From contig JBGAIH010000020.1 in assembly GCA_044225675.1 (NCBI GenBank), positions 1-64,000 on the forward strand: a stretch of 64,000 nucleotides of DNA, in the 5' to 3' direction. This DNA comes from JACMQX01 sp044225675. GTDB lineage: Bacteria > Pseudomonadota > Gammaproteobacteria > Burkholderiales > Burkholderiaceae_C. Position 1 is the first letter of the stretch. Each line of letters begins with the position of its first letter. Positions 25,193-32,969 of the stretch are shown in pieces. The translations under genes and the position numbers were made by a program. The notes under the pieces are model-generated. The model was not told the origin of the DNA, did not search any database, and was given only the letters and a program-made list of their open reading frames with translations.

Positions 25193-25296
25193 GGCCCGCA
25201 CCTTAGCCGAAAAGCCGCGGCCCCGGAACTTCAGCGGGAATCCGTGCGGCGGCTGCGGCCCTGTGTGGCTGCGGGCCGGGGCGCCGCCGCGGTCCC

Positions 25297-26124
25297 TCAG
25301 GCCGCCGCGCCCGGCACCAGCACCAGCCGCTCGGGCGCGCTGTAGCACAGGAAACGCCGGTTCATCGCCCGCCCGATGGCGCACAGGCCCAGCCGGCGCG
25401 CCACGTCCAGCCCCATCTGCGTGATCCCGCTGCGCGAGACGACGATGGGCACGCCCATCTGCGCCGACTTGATCACCATTTCGCTGGTCAGCCGGCCCGT
25501 GGTGTAGAACACCTTGTCGGCGCTGTCGTCCAGGGCCGGGCCCTGCATCCACATCCAGCCGGCGATGGTGTCGATGGCGTTGTGGCGGCCCACGTCCTCC
25601 ACGAACACCATCAGTTCCTCACCGCGGAACAGCGCGCAGCCGTGCACCGAGCCGGCCGACTTGTAGGTGCTCTCCTTGAGCCGGATGGCGTTGACGATAC
25701 CGTACAGCTGCGTCTGCGTGAGCTGCGCCGCCGGCAGGCGCAAGGTGTCCAGCTCGTCCATCATGTCGCCGAACACGCTGCCCTGGCCGCAGCCGCTGGT
25801 GACCACGCGGCGCGCGGTGCGCGCCTCCAGATCCTCGATCCCGGCCACCGTGCGGACGGCGGCGGCGCCGACGTCCCAGTCCACGGTGATCGACAGCACC
25901 TCGGCCGCCGAGCGCACGAGGCGCTGGTTGCGCAGCCATCCCAGCACCAGCAGTTCGGGCTCGGCGCCCAGCGTCATCAGCGTGACGAGCTCGCGCTTGT
26001 CGACATAGACGGTGAGCGCCCGCTCCGCGGGAATGGCCACGCTTTCGCGCTCGCCGCGTTCGTTCACGGCCTCGATCTCGCGGGTGAGCGGCGCTCGGGC
26101 CTGGGTCAGCTGGGGCAGGGACAT
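25297..26124 (-). CDS. fdhD: Formate dehydrogenase sulfurtransferase FdhD
   Basis: FdhD passes sulfur from IscS to the molybdenum cofactor of formate dehydrogenases, a step needed for activity. The 275-residue protein shows VTSGCGQGSVFGD with Cys112, the AGSVHGCALF and VEDVGRHNAIDTIAG motifs, and TTGRLTSEMV, all typical. The E. coli protein has a second Cys three residues after the first; here it is replaced by Ser116 or nearby, so only Cys112 of that pair remains. It is the last gene of the formate dehydrogenase cluster and can serve both enzymes in this window. Confidence 0.94.
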   Translation of the reverse strand: MSLPQLTQARAPLTREIEAVNERGERESVAIPAERALTVYVDKRELVTLMTLGAEPELLVLGWLRNQRLVRSAAEVLSITVDWDVGAAAVRTVAGIEDLEARTARRVVTSGCGQGSVFGDMMDELDTLRLPAAQLTQTQLYGIVNAIRLKESTYKSAGSVHGCALFRGEELMVFVEDVGRHNAIDTIAGWMWMQGPALDDSADKVFYTTGRLTSEMVIKSAQMGVPIVVSRSGITQMGLDVARRLGLCAIGRAMNRRFLCYSAPERLVLVPGAAA

Positions 26125-26255
26125 GCGTGCAAGGCTAACGCAAACCGGGCGGGCACGCCGCCGGCAGGGACGCAAAGGACGTGAGGTGCAGGAGGGGCGT
26201 CAAGCGCTGCATCGCCGCAAGCGCGGGCCTGCGCGCCTGCAGGCGGCGCGCAAGC

Positions 26256-26642
26256 TCAGGACTTCTTGGCAGGCTGGGTCTGGGCCGAAGGCGTCTTGGT
26301 GCTCGGCGGGCTGGTGGCATTGCCGGCCGGCGAGTGGGCACCTGCGGCCTCCAGCGGCTTTTGATCGGGCGGGGTGTAGGCGAAGGGGCCGGGGTCGGCG
26401 CAGGGCGTCGCGGTCGCGGGCGGCTTGGTTTCCTTGCCTGCCGCCTTGGCCGACTTGAAGTACGCGGCGGCCACCTTGTCCTGCGACTTGCACAGCAGGT
26501 AGGCGTCCACCTTGCCCGACCATGCGGTCTTGGCGGCGGCCTCGGCCGCCTTGGCCTTGGCTTCATCGGACAGCGGGGGCAGTTTGGCCATGGCGGCGCC
26601 GCAGCAGGCGGCGGCGGTGGCGGCGAGGAGGAAGCGTTTCAT
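26256..26642 (-). CDS. Small exported protein of the formate dehydrogenase cluster
   Basis: A 128-residue protein with a signal peptide (MKRFLLAATAAACCGAAMA) and a mature part that starts KLPPLSDEAKAKAAEAAAKT. A Cys in YLLCKSQD and one in ATPCADPG could form a disulfide. The C-terminus is Pro/Ser/Thr-rich and low in complexity. It lies 59 bp after the cytochrome b subunit gene and is probably in the same operon. I do not recognise a family. The position suggests a periplasmic accessory role in formate oxidation. Confidence 0.7.
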   Translation of the reverse strand: MKRFLLAATAAACCGAAMAKLPPLSDEAKAKAAEAAAKTAWSGKVDAYLLCKSQDKVAAAYFKSAKAAGKETKPPATATPCADPGPFAYTPPDQKPLEAAGAHSPAGNATSPPSTKTPSAQTQPAKKS

Positions 26643-26701
26643 GTCAGGGCCCTTGTCGTGCGGAAGGTGCAGGGATCGTGGGGTTCGTGGGGCGGGCGGC
26701 C

Positions 26702-27976
26702 TCAGGCCTGTGCCGCGCTGGCGGCCGGTGTGCCCGGGGCGCCACCGGCACCGTGCTGGGGACTGCGCTGCGCCGGGATCTTGCCGTTCTTGATGTCGTC
26801 GTACCAGAGTTCGTGGTGCTCGCGCGCCCAGGCTTCGTCGACATAGCCCTCGCGCATGGCCTTGTAGGCGCCGCGCATGCCGATGGTGCCGATGTAGATG
26901 TGGCCAATGAAGACGCACATCATCAGCACGGCCGACACCGCGTGGAACATATGGGCCCATTGCATGGTGCCGCGGTCGTAGAGCAGGCCCGGCAGCAGCT
27001 TGTCGAGCGTGAGGCCCGAGGCCACCACCACGAAACCCAGCACCAGCACGCCGCCCCAGAAGACGATCTTCTCGCCGGCATTGAAGCGGTTGGACGGCAC
27101 CTCGTTGCCCGACAGCAGTCCGCCGCCGCGCAGCAGCCAGCCGAAGTCACCCTTTTGCGGCCAGTTGTCCCGCACGAAGGTGAAGAAGATCACCACCAGC
27201 GAAACGGCAAACACCGGGCCCGCGAAGTTGTGCAGGTTCTTGAGCACGTAGGTCAGCGCGCCGAAGAGCGTGCCGCCNNNNNNNNNNNNNNNNNNNNNNN
27301 NNAAGAGCGTGCCGCCGATCACCGGCAGCAGCACGAACTTGCCGAAGGCCATGACGAGGCCCGAGATGGCCAGGATGCAGAACGCAATCGCGTTGAGCCA
27401 GTGGGCCGAGCGCTCGAAGGGCGTGAAGCGCTCGATGCGCAGGCCGCCCTGGCCGGCGTTCTCGGCATGGCCGAGCTTGCCCTTGGTGAAGTAGAAGATG
27501 CCGATGGCCACCGCCACGATCAGCAGCATCGCGCCGCCGTAGGGAATGATCCAGTTGTTGCGCACCTGCCGCCAGGCTTCGCCGGCGTTGGTCAGGCGCG
27601 AGCCCGGGTATTGCACGAACGGCTGGATCAGGTTGCCTGCCTCGGGCGCCTGGCTCACGGGCAGGCTGCTGTAGCCGGTCACGCCTGCGCCGACCTGCCG
27701 CCACATCGGCGCATTGTTGCCGGGCTGCACCTTCGCACGCTCGCCATTGGTCTGGCTCGCGTACTTGGGATCGGCGCTGGCGTCGGGCTTGACCTCGAAG
27801 ATGTTCTGGCTCTGGATGCCGGCAGGCGCGGCAGCCGCAGGGGCCATGGCAGCAGCCGGCGCTCCCGATGCGGCTGGCCCGCTGGCAGCGGCCGCCTGGG
27901 GCGCCGCCGTCTGGGCCACTGCGGCGCCCAGGCCGAGCGCCAGCAAGGCCGTCGCGATGAAGTTGCGGATCGACAT
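26702..27976 (-). CDS. Formate dehydrogenase gamma subunit, cytochrome b556 (interrupted by assembly gap)
   Basis: The membrane anchor of the respiratory formate dehydrogenase, which takes electrons from the beta subunit to quinone. Residues 1-25 are a signal peptide followed by an Ala/Pro-rich linker and a periplasmic segment. Membrane helices include PYGGAMLLIVAVAIGIFYF, AIAFCILAISGLVMAFGKF, FAGPVFAVSLVVIFFTF, KIVFWGGVLVLGFVVVASG and AVLMMCVFIGHIYIGTIG. The haem His ligands are likely in SAHWLNA, LHNFAG, HMFHAVS and GHIYIG. The long N-terminal extension is a feature of this betaproteobacterial type. A 25-N gap falls in the middle; removing it with one duplicated 14-mer restores an in-frame LPVIGGTLFGALTY. 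Confidence 0.93.
   Translation of the reverse strand: MSIRNFIATALLALGLGAAVAQTAAPQAAAASGPAASGAPAAAMAPAAAAPAGIQSQNIFEVKPDASADPKYASQTNGERAKVQPGNNAPMWRQVGAGVTGYSSLPVSQAPEAGNLIQPFVQYPGSRLTNAGEAWRQVRNNWIIPYGGAMLLIVAVAIGIFYFTKGKLGHAENAGQGGLRIERFTPFERSAHWLNAIAFCILAISGLVMAFGKFVLLPVIGGTLXXXXXXXXXGGTLFGALTYVLKNLHNFAGPVFAVSLVVIFFTFVRDNWPQKGDFGWLLRGGGLLSGNEVPSNRFNAGEKIVFWGGVLVLGFVVVASGLTLDKLLPGLLYDRGTMQWAHMFHAVSAVLMMCVFIGHIYIGTIGMRGAYKAMREGYVDEAWAREHHELWYDDIKNGKIPAQRSPQHGAGGAPGTPAASAAQA
27278..27302. other. Assembly gap of 25 Ns flanked by identical 14-mers
   Basis: The bases AAGAGCGTGCCGCC occur at 27264-27277 just before the Ns and again at 27303-27316 just after. This is what two overlapping contig ends leave when joined without merging. 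Deleting the 25 Ns and one copy (39 bases, 13 codons) keeps the reading frame. Confidence 0.95.
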
Positions 27977-27988
27977 GACGTCTCCCAA

Positions 27989-28231
27989 TCAGTTGGTCCG
28001 GGTGTAGTCGTTCTGCCCGCTCTGGGTGCGCGTGCGCAGCTGCTGCTCCCAACTGACCTTGTCGCCGGCCTTCCAGCCGGGCGCGGCATACGGCTTGCCC
28101 GTGCCGGCGTACGGCGTGGCGTCCTGCCTGATGTTGGAGCCGATGGTCTGCTCCTTGTCGCCGCAGGCGGCGAGCGCCAGCGCTGCGCCGCAGAGCAGCA
28201 CGGCCTGGAGGGAGGTGCGGACCGTGCTCAT
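27989..28231 (-). CDS. Small lipoprotein between FDH subunit genes
   Basis: An 80-residue protein with a lipoprotein signal ending in LAAC-GDK, followed by a short hydrophilic mature part (QTIGSNIRQDATPYAGTGKP ... GDKVSWEQQL). The start codon overlaps the stop of the iron-sulfur subunit gene (ATGA), and the cytochrome b gene starts 12 bp after its stop. It is therefore in the operon and co-translated. The function is unknown; a small lipoprotein at this place may help assemble the periplasmic side of the enzyme. Confidence 0.8.
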   Translation of the reverse strand: MSTVRTSLQAVLLCGAALALAACGDKEQTIGSNIRQDATPYAGTGKPYAAPGWKAGDKVSWEQQLRTRTQSGQNDYTRTN

Positions 28232-28848
28232 GACTTGCCTCCTGCCGGCGGCTGGCCGGCCTGCTTGGAGCCGTAGGCCGTGCCCCAGCCCCAGACTTCG
28301 GCGCCCTTGCCGCGCTTGACCACGCGGTTGCGGAAGATGTCGGCCACCACGTCGCCGTCACCGGCCAGAAGCGCCTTGGTCGAGCACATCTCGGCGCAGG
28401 CCGGCAGCTTGCCTTCGGCCAGGCGGTTGCGGCCGTACTTCTCGAACTCGGCCTGCGAGCCATTGGCCTCGGGGCCGCCGGCGCAGAAGGTGCACTTGTC
28501 CATCTTGCCGCGCACGCCGAAGGTGCCGGCCGAGGGGAACTGCGGCGCGCCGAACGGGCAGGCATACGAGCAGTAGCCGCAGCCGATGCACACATCCTTG
28601 TCGTGCAGCACCACGCCCTCTTCGGTGCGGTAGAAGCAGTTGACGGGGCAGACGGCCATGCAGGGCGCGTCGCTGCAGTGCATGCAGGCCACCGAGATCG
28701 ACTTCTCGCCAGGGACGCCGTCGTTGAGCGTGACCACGCGGCGGCGGTTCACGCCCCAGGGGATCTCGTGCTCGTTCTTGCAGGCGGTGACGCAGCCGTT
28801 GCATTCGATGCAGCGCTCGGCGTCGCAGACAAACTTCATTCGTGCCAT
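28228..28848 (-). CDS. fdhB: Formate dehydrogenase beta (iron-sulfur) subunit
   Basis: A 206-residue ferredoxin-like subunit with four [4Fe-4S] clusters, carrying electrons from the catalytic subunit to the cytochrome b. The cysteine groups are CIECNGCVTAC, CMHCSDAPCMAVCP, CIGCGYCSYACPFG, and KCTFC with a later LPACAEMC. This is the DMSO-reductase-family electron-transfer arrangement (FDH3 beta type). It is shorter than E. coli FdnH and lacks its C-terminal membrane helix, as expected when the anchor is carried by the gamma subunit. The gene overlaps the lipoprotein gene by 4 bp. Confidence 0.95.
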   Translation of the reverse strand: MARMKFVCDAERCIECNGCVTACKNEHEIPWGVNRRRVVTLNDGVPGEKSISVACMHCSDAPCMAVCPVNCFYRTEEGVVLHDKDVCIGCGYCSYACPFGAPQFPSAGTFGVRGKMDKCTFCAGGPEANGSQAEFEKYGRNRLAEGKLPACAEMCSTKALLAGDGDVVADIFRNRVVKRGKGAEVWGWGTAYGSKQAGQPPAGGKS

Positions 28849-28867
28849 GGGGTGTCTCCTGTGTCCG

Positions 28868-31800
28868 TCAAGCGGCGCGCTCGATGTTGCAGATCGTGGT
28901 CTTCGTTTCCTGCATCATCGTCACGCTGTCGTAGCCATACGTGGTCGCGGTGTTCACGGCTTCACCGCGAATCACGGGTGCCGCACCGCCCGGGTAGTAG
29001 GACAGCATGTCCTGCCCCTGCCAGCGGCCCGAGAAGTGAAAGGGCATCCAGACGGTGTCGGAGCCCACACGCTCGGTGACCATCGCCTGCACGTTGATGC
29101 GCGCGCCGGTCGGGCTGCTGAGCCAGACCCGCTCGCCGTTGCGGATGCCGCGGTCGGCCGCCGTCTTCGGGTTGATCTCGACGTAGGCCTCCTGCTGCAG
29201 CTCGGCCAGCCAGGGGTTGGAGCGGGTCTCTTCGCCACCGCCCTCGTACTCGACCAGGCGGCCCGAGGTGAGGATGAGCGGGTACTTGACCTCGACCTTG
29301 TCGGCCACGTTCTTGGCCTGCAGGCTCTTGTAGAGCGTGGGCAGGCGCCAGAAGGCCTTCTTGTCATCGTGGCTCGGGTATTTGGCCACGAGGTCGGGCC
29401 GCGTGCTGTACAGCGCTTCGCGGTGCTGCGGGATCGCGTCGGGGAAGTTCCACACCACGGCGCGCGCCTTGGCGTTGCCGAACACGTGGCAGCCATGGTT
29501 CTGCATGGTCACGCGGATGATGCCGCCGGAGTTGTCGGTCTTCCAGTTCTTGCCTTCGGCCAGGGCCTTCTCGGCGTCGGTGAGTTCGTCCCACCAGCCG
29601 AGCTTCTTGAGCAGCACATGGTCGAACTCGGGGTAGCCAGTCTGGATGTCCGCGCCCACCGAATGCGAGCCGTCCTCGGCCAGCAGGTTCACGCCCTCAC
29701 GCTCCACGCCGAAGTTCGCGCGGAAGTTGCCGCCGCCGTCCATCACATGCTTGGAGGTGTCGTACAGGTTGGGCGAGCCCGGGTGCTTGAGCTGCGGCGT
29801 GCCCCAGCACGGCCAGGGCAGGCCGAAGTAGTCGCCGGTCGTGTCGTAGCCCGTTTCCTTGTCCTTGCCGCCCTTGGACTTGAGCGTCCTGACGTCGAAC
29901 AGGTGCATGTTGCGCATGTGGGCCTTCAGGCGCTCCGGGCTCTGGCCGGTGTAGCCGATGGTCCACACGCTGCGGTTGATCTCGCGCAGGATGTCCTCGG
30001 GCACGGGCTCGTCCATGCCGCCGACCTTCTGCATCTTGTAGTTCTTGACCAGCTCCTTGCCGAAGCCGAGCTTGTCGGCCAGCTGGTACATGATCATGTG
30101 GTCGCTGCGGCTTTCCCACAGCGGCTCGATCACCTTCTCGCGCCACTGCAGCGAGCGGTTGGAGGCGGTGCAGGAGCCGCTGGTCTCGAACTGCGTGGCC
30201 GCCGGCAGCAGGTAGACCGCGCGGTTCGGGTTGAGGTCCTCGGCCTTGCCGGGCATGGCCGCCATCGCCGCCGTGGCCGACGGGTAGGGGTCGATCACCA
30301 CCAGCAGGTCCAGCTTGTCCATGGCCTTCTTCATGTCGAGGCCGCGGGTCTGCGAGTTGGGCGCATGGCCCCAGAAGAACACGCCGCGCAGGTTGGAGTC
30401 CTGGTCGATCAGCTCGTTCTTCTCGAGCACGCCATCGATCCAGCGCGAGACGGTGATGCCGGGCTTGGTCATCATCGCCGGCGCGGAGAAGCGGCTCTTG
30501 ATCCAGTCGTACTCCACGCCCCAGATCTTGGCGAAGTGGCGCCAGGAGCCTTCGACGATGCCGTAGTAGCCGGGCAGCGAGTCGGGGTTGGGGCCGACGT
30601 CGGTGGCGCCCTGCACGTTGTCATGGCCGCGGAAGATGTTGGCGCCGCCGCCCGACACGCCCACGTTGCCCAGCGCCAGCTGCAGGATGCAGGAGGCGCG
30701 CACGATCGCGTTGCCGGTGGTGTGCTGCGTCTGGCCCATGCACCACACGATGGTGGAGGGGCGGTTCAGGGCCATCATCTGCGCGGCCTTGAAGACCGTG
30801 GCCTCGGGCACGCCGCAGGCCTCCTCGACCTTGTCGGGCGTCCACTTGGCCATGACCTCGGCCTTGACCTTCTCCATGCCGTAGACGCGGTCGTTGATGT
30901 ACTTCTTGTCTTCCCAGCCGTTCTTGAAGATGTGGTACAGCATGCCGAACAGGAACGGAATGTCCGAGCCCGAGCGGATGCGGATGTACTCGTCGGCCTT
31001 GGCGGCGGTGCGCGTGAAGCGCGGGTCCACCACGATCATCTTGCACCCGTTCTCCTTGGAGTGCAGCATGTGCAGCAGGCTCACCGGGTGGGCCTCGGCG
31101 GCGTTGGAGCCGATGTACAACGCGCACTTGCTGTTCTGCATGTCGTTGTACGAATTGGTCATCGCGCCGTAGCCCCAGGTATTGGCAACGCCGGCCACCG
31201 TGGTCGAGTGGCAGATGCGGGCCTGGTGGTCGCAGTTGTTGCTGCCCCAGTAGCTCACGAACTTGCGCAGCAGGTAGGCCTGCTCGTTGTTGTGCTTGGA
31301 CGAGCCGACCCAGTAGACCGAGTCGGGTCCGCTGGCCTTGCGCAGGTCCATGAGGCGCGCGCTGATCTCGTTGAGCGCGGTGTCCCAGCTGATACGCTCG
31401 TACTTGCCGTTGACCAGCTTCATCGGGTAGCGCAGGCGGTATTCGCCATGGCCGTGCTCGCGCAGCGCCGCGCCCTTGGCGCAGTGGGCGCCGAGGTTGA
31501 TCGGCGAGTCGAACACCGGCTCCTGGCGCACCCAGACGCCGTTTTCGACCACCGCGTCGACCGCGCAGCCCACCGAGCAGTGGGTGCAGACGGTGCGCTT
31601 GACCTCGATCTTGCCGTCGCCGATGGCTACCGGCTTGCCGTCAGCGGCCTTGGCCTTCTTCACCAGCACCAGCTGCGAAGCCGCCAGCCCCGCCCCGACC
31701 CCGAGGCCCGAGCGGCGCAGGAAGGCGCGGCGGTCCATGGTGGGCAGCGCATGCGACAGGCCGCGGCGCAGGCTGTAGACGAACGGCGAGGACGACGTGG

Positions 31801-31870
31801 CGTGTGGGCGTGCGTCGGACGCGCGCGTGGCGGCGCCCGGGGCCGCACCCTGTTTCCTGGTCAGCAACAT
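28868..31870 (-). CDS. fdhA: Formate dehydrogenase alpha (catalytic) subunit, Tat-exported
   Basis: A 1000-residue molybdopterin enzyme that oxidises formate in the periplasm. A twin-arginine signal MDRRAFLRRSGLGVG lies at residues 45-59 after a long N-terminal region; the start at 31870 has GGAG upstream, while an internal Met45 lacks a ribosome site. The [4Fe-4S] cluster is held by C95, C98, C102 and C130. The metal ligand is Cys220 in HQARICHSTTV, so this is the cysteine and not the selenocysteine form. Its neighbours GAMTNSYND and GSNAAEAHPV are diagnostic. It is followed by the beta subunit after 19 bp. Confidence 0.97.
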   Translation of the reverse strand: MLLTRKQGAAPGAATRASDARPHATSSSPFVYSLRRGLSHALPTMDRRAFLRRSGLGVGAGLAASQLVLVKKAKAADGKPVAIGDGKIEVKRTVCTHCSVGCAVDAVVENGVWVRQEPVFDSPINLGAHCAKGAALREHGHGEYRLRYPMKLVNGKYERISWDTALNEISARLMDLRKASGPDSVYWVGSSKHNNEQAYLLRKFVSYWGSNNCDHQARICHSTTVAGVANTWGYGAMTNSYNDMQNSKCALYIGSNAAEAHPVSLLHMLHSKENGCKMIVVDPRFTRTAAKADEYIRIRSGSDIPFLFGMLYHIFKNGWEDKKYINDRVYGMEKVKAEVMAKWTPDKVEEACGVPEATVFKAAQMMALNRPSTIVWCMGQTQHTTGNAIVRASCILQLALGNVGVSGGGANIFRGHDNVQGATDVGPNPDSLPGYYGIVEGSWRHFAKIWGVEYDWIKSRFSAPAMMTKPGITVSRWIDGVLEKNELIDQDSNLRGVFFWGHAPNSQTRGLDMKKAMDKLDLLVVIDPYPSATAAMAAMPGKAEDLNPNRAVYLLPAATQFETSGSCTASNRSLQWREKVIEPLWESRSDHMIMYQLADKLGFGKELVKNYKMQKVGGMDEPVPEDILREINRSVWTIGYTGQSPERLKAHMRNMHLFDVRTLKSKGGKDKETGYDTTGDYFGLPWPCWGTPQLKHPGSPNLYDTSKHVMDGGGNFRANFGVEREGVNLLAEDGSHSVGADIQTGYPEFDHVLLKKLGWWDELTDAEKALAEGKNWKTDNSGGIIRVTMQNHGCHVFGNAKARAVVWNFPDAIPQHREALYSTRPDLVAKYPSHDDKKAFWRLPTLYKSLQAKNVADKVEVKYPLILTSGRLVEYEGGGEETRSNPWLAELQQEAYVEINPKTAADRGIRNGERVWLSSPTGARINVQAMVTERVGSDTVWMPFHFSGRWQGQDMLSYYPGGAAPVIRGEAVNTATTYGYDSVTMMQETKTTICNIERAA

Positions 31871-31894
31871 GTGGGGGTCTCCGGCAAGGGGGAG

Positions 31895-32104
31895 TCAGAC
31901 GAGAGTGGTTTTGTAGTAGCGCTTGACGTGTTCCGTCAGGCTGTAGCCGCCGCCTTTTTCCGGCGGGGCCTTGGGGGCGGCCGCGGCGGGCTGTGCATCG
32001 GGTTGCGTGGCCACGAGGCTGGCGGCGGCGGCCACCGCGCCCGCTGCGCCGGCACCGGCAAAGAGCGTGCGGCGCGACAGGCGGTTGACTGGGGGCTGGC
32101 TCAT
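31895..32104 (-). CDS. Formate dehydrogenase region Tat-target peptide
   Basis: The start at 32104 has GGAGAG just upstream. The 69-residue product has a twin-arginine signal (NRLSRRTLFAGAGAAG) and a short mature part ending GGGYSLTEHVKRYYKTTLV. This is the small Tat-dependent protein regularly found directly upstream of the catalytic subunit gene in respiratory formate dehydrogenase clusters of beta- and gammaproteobacteria. It may aid export or maturation. Longer upstream frames lack a signal. Confidence 0.88.
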   Translation of the reverse strand: MSQPPVNRLSRRTLFAGAGAAGAVAAAASLVATQPDAQPAAAAPKAPPEKGGGYSLTEHVKRYYKTTLV

Positions 32105-32309
32105 GGCTTGCTCTCCTGTTGGACTTCGTTCGCTAGGAACTGGTTTGCATACGTTCAACCGACTGTAGCGGTCGCCCCCCACGCGCGCAAGTGGTGCATG
32201 CGCGCATGAGGGCCTCATTCGCTGCTGCACTGCAGCACATACGAAACCATTGGATTAACCCGGCTGCAAGGCCCGCGTAAGCATTGCCGCCAACGCGACA
32301 GAGCGGGCC

Positions 32310-32969
32310 TCAGTCGAGCATGTCGAAGCCCTGCGACTCCACGCTGAAGAAGGCCGCCGCGAACTCCGCCAACCGCGCATGAAAGCGCGCCGCCGGGTGG
32401 GCGCCGATGGCCTCGCACAGGCGGCCGGCCCAGGGCATGATCTGCTCGCCGAAGAAGGCCTTCTGCTGCGTGAGGTTCGAGACCGTGACGTCGTCGCCGG
32501 CGATCAGGTAGCGCATGACCTCGCACAGGTAGGCGATGTGGTCCTCGGTCTCGGGCATGGCCTCGCTGCGGGCCAGGCCCAGCCGGGCCAGCTCGGCGCG
32601 CAGCCGGGCCAGCGGCTTTTCATTGAGGAAGCCCGCGAGGTAGTGCGAGGCAAACAGATAGACCTCGGGCTTGCCGACGCCGCCGAACAGCGCGTCGTAC
32701 TCAGCCCGGATGGCCTCGTCCGGCAGCGCGCGGGCGGCGCCGACGAGCGCGCGCCAGGGCTCCTCCAGAAAACCGCCGGCCGCCGGCGCCTCGGTCGGCG
32801 CGACGCGGATCTGCGCCAGCAGCGCGGCGTCCGGCGCCGCATAGAACAGTCGGCCCAGGAGGCCATAGATTTCGGCGCGCGCGGTCTCCTCGTCGAGTCC
32901 GGGCGAGGTCGCCAGCGTGGCCTCGGCTGCAGAGCCTGCAGCGGCTGCGGGATGCGATGGGGTGCTCAT
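32310..32969 (-). CDS. TorD-family chaperone for formate dehydrogenase
   Basis: A 219-residue all-helical chaperone with the family pattern: RAEIYGLLGRLFYAAPD, EYDALFGGVGKPEVYLFASHY, EKPLARLRAELARLGL, and PETEDHIAYLCEVMRYLIAGD. TorD/DmsD proteins bind the Tat signal of a molybdoenzyme and hold it until the cofactor is in place. The start overlaps the ferredoxin gene stop (ATGA), so it is co-translated. The likely client is the alpha subunit encoded 440 bp further on. Confidence 0.93.
   Translation of the reverse strand: MSTPSHPAAAAGSAAEATLATSPGLDEETARAEIYGLLGRLFYAAPDAALLAQIRVAPTEAPAAGGFLEEPWRALVGAARALPDEAIRAEYDALFGGVGKPEVYLFASHYLAGFLNEKPLARLRAELARLGLARSEAMPETEDHIAYLCEVMRYLIAGDDVTVSNLTQQKAFFGEQIMPWAGRLCEAIGAHPAARFHARLAEFAAAFFSVESQGFDMLD

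Noticed and set aside
23423..25345. A 640-residue plus-strand frame and other long frames opposite the ABC permease.
   Set aside because: They are shadows of the permease reading frame in GC-rich DNA, with no family pattern.
28868..31870. Selenocysteine in the formate dehydrogenase.
   Set aside because: The position is a Cys codon in HQARICHST; no in-frame TGA or SECIS is needed.
28640..32209. A 1189-residue open frame on the plus strand.
   Set aside because: It lies antisense to the well-supported formate dehydrogenase genes and is His/Val/Gly-rich, a usual shadow in GC-rich DNA.
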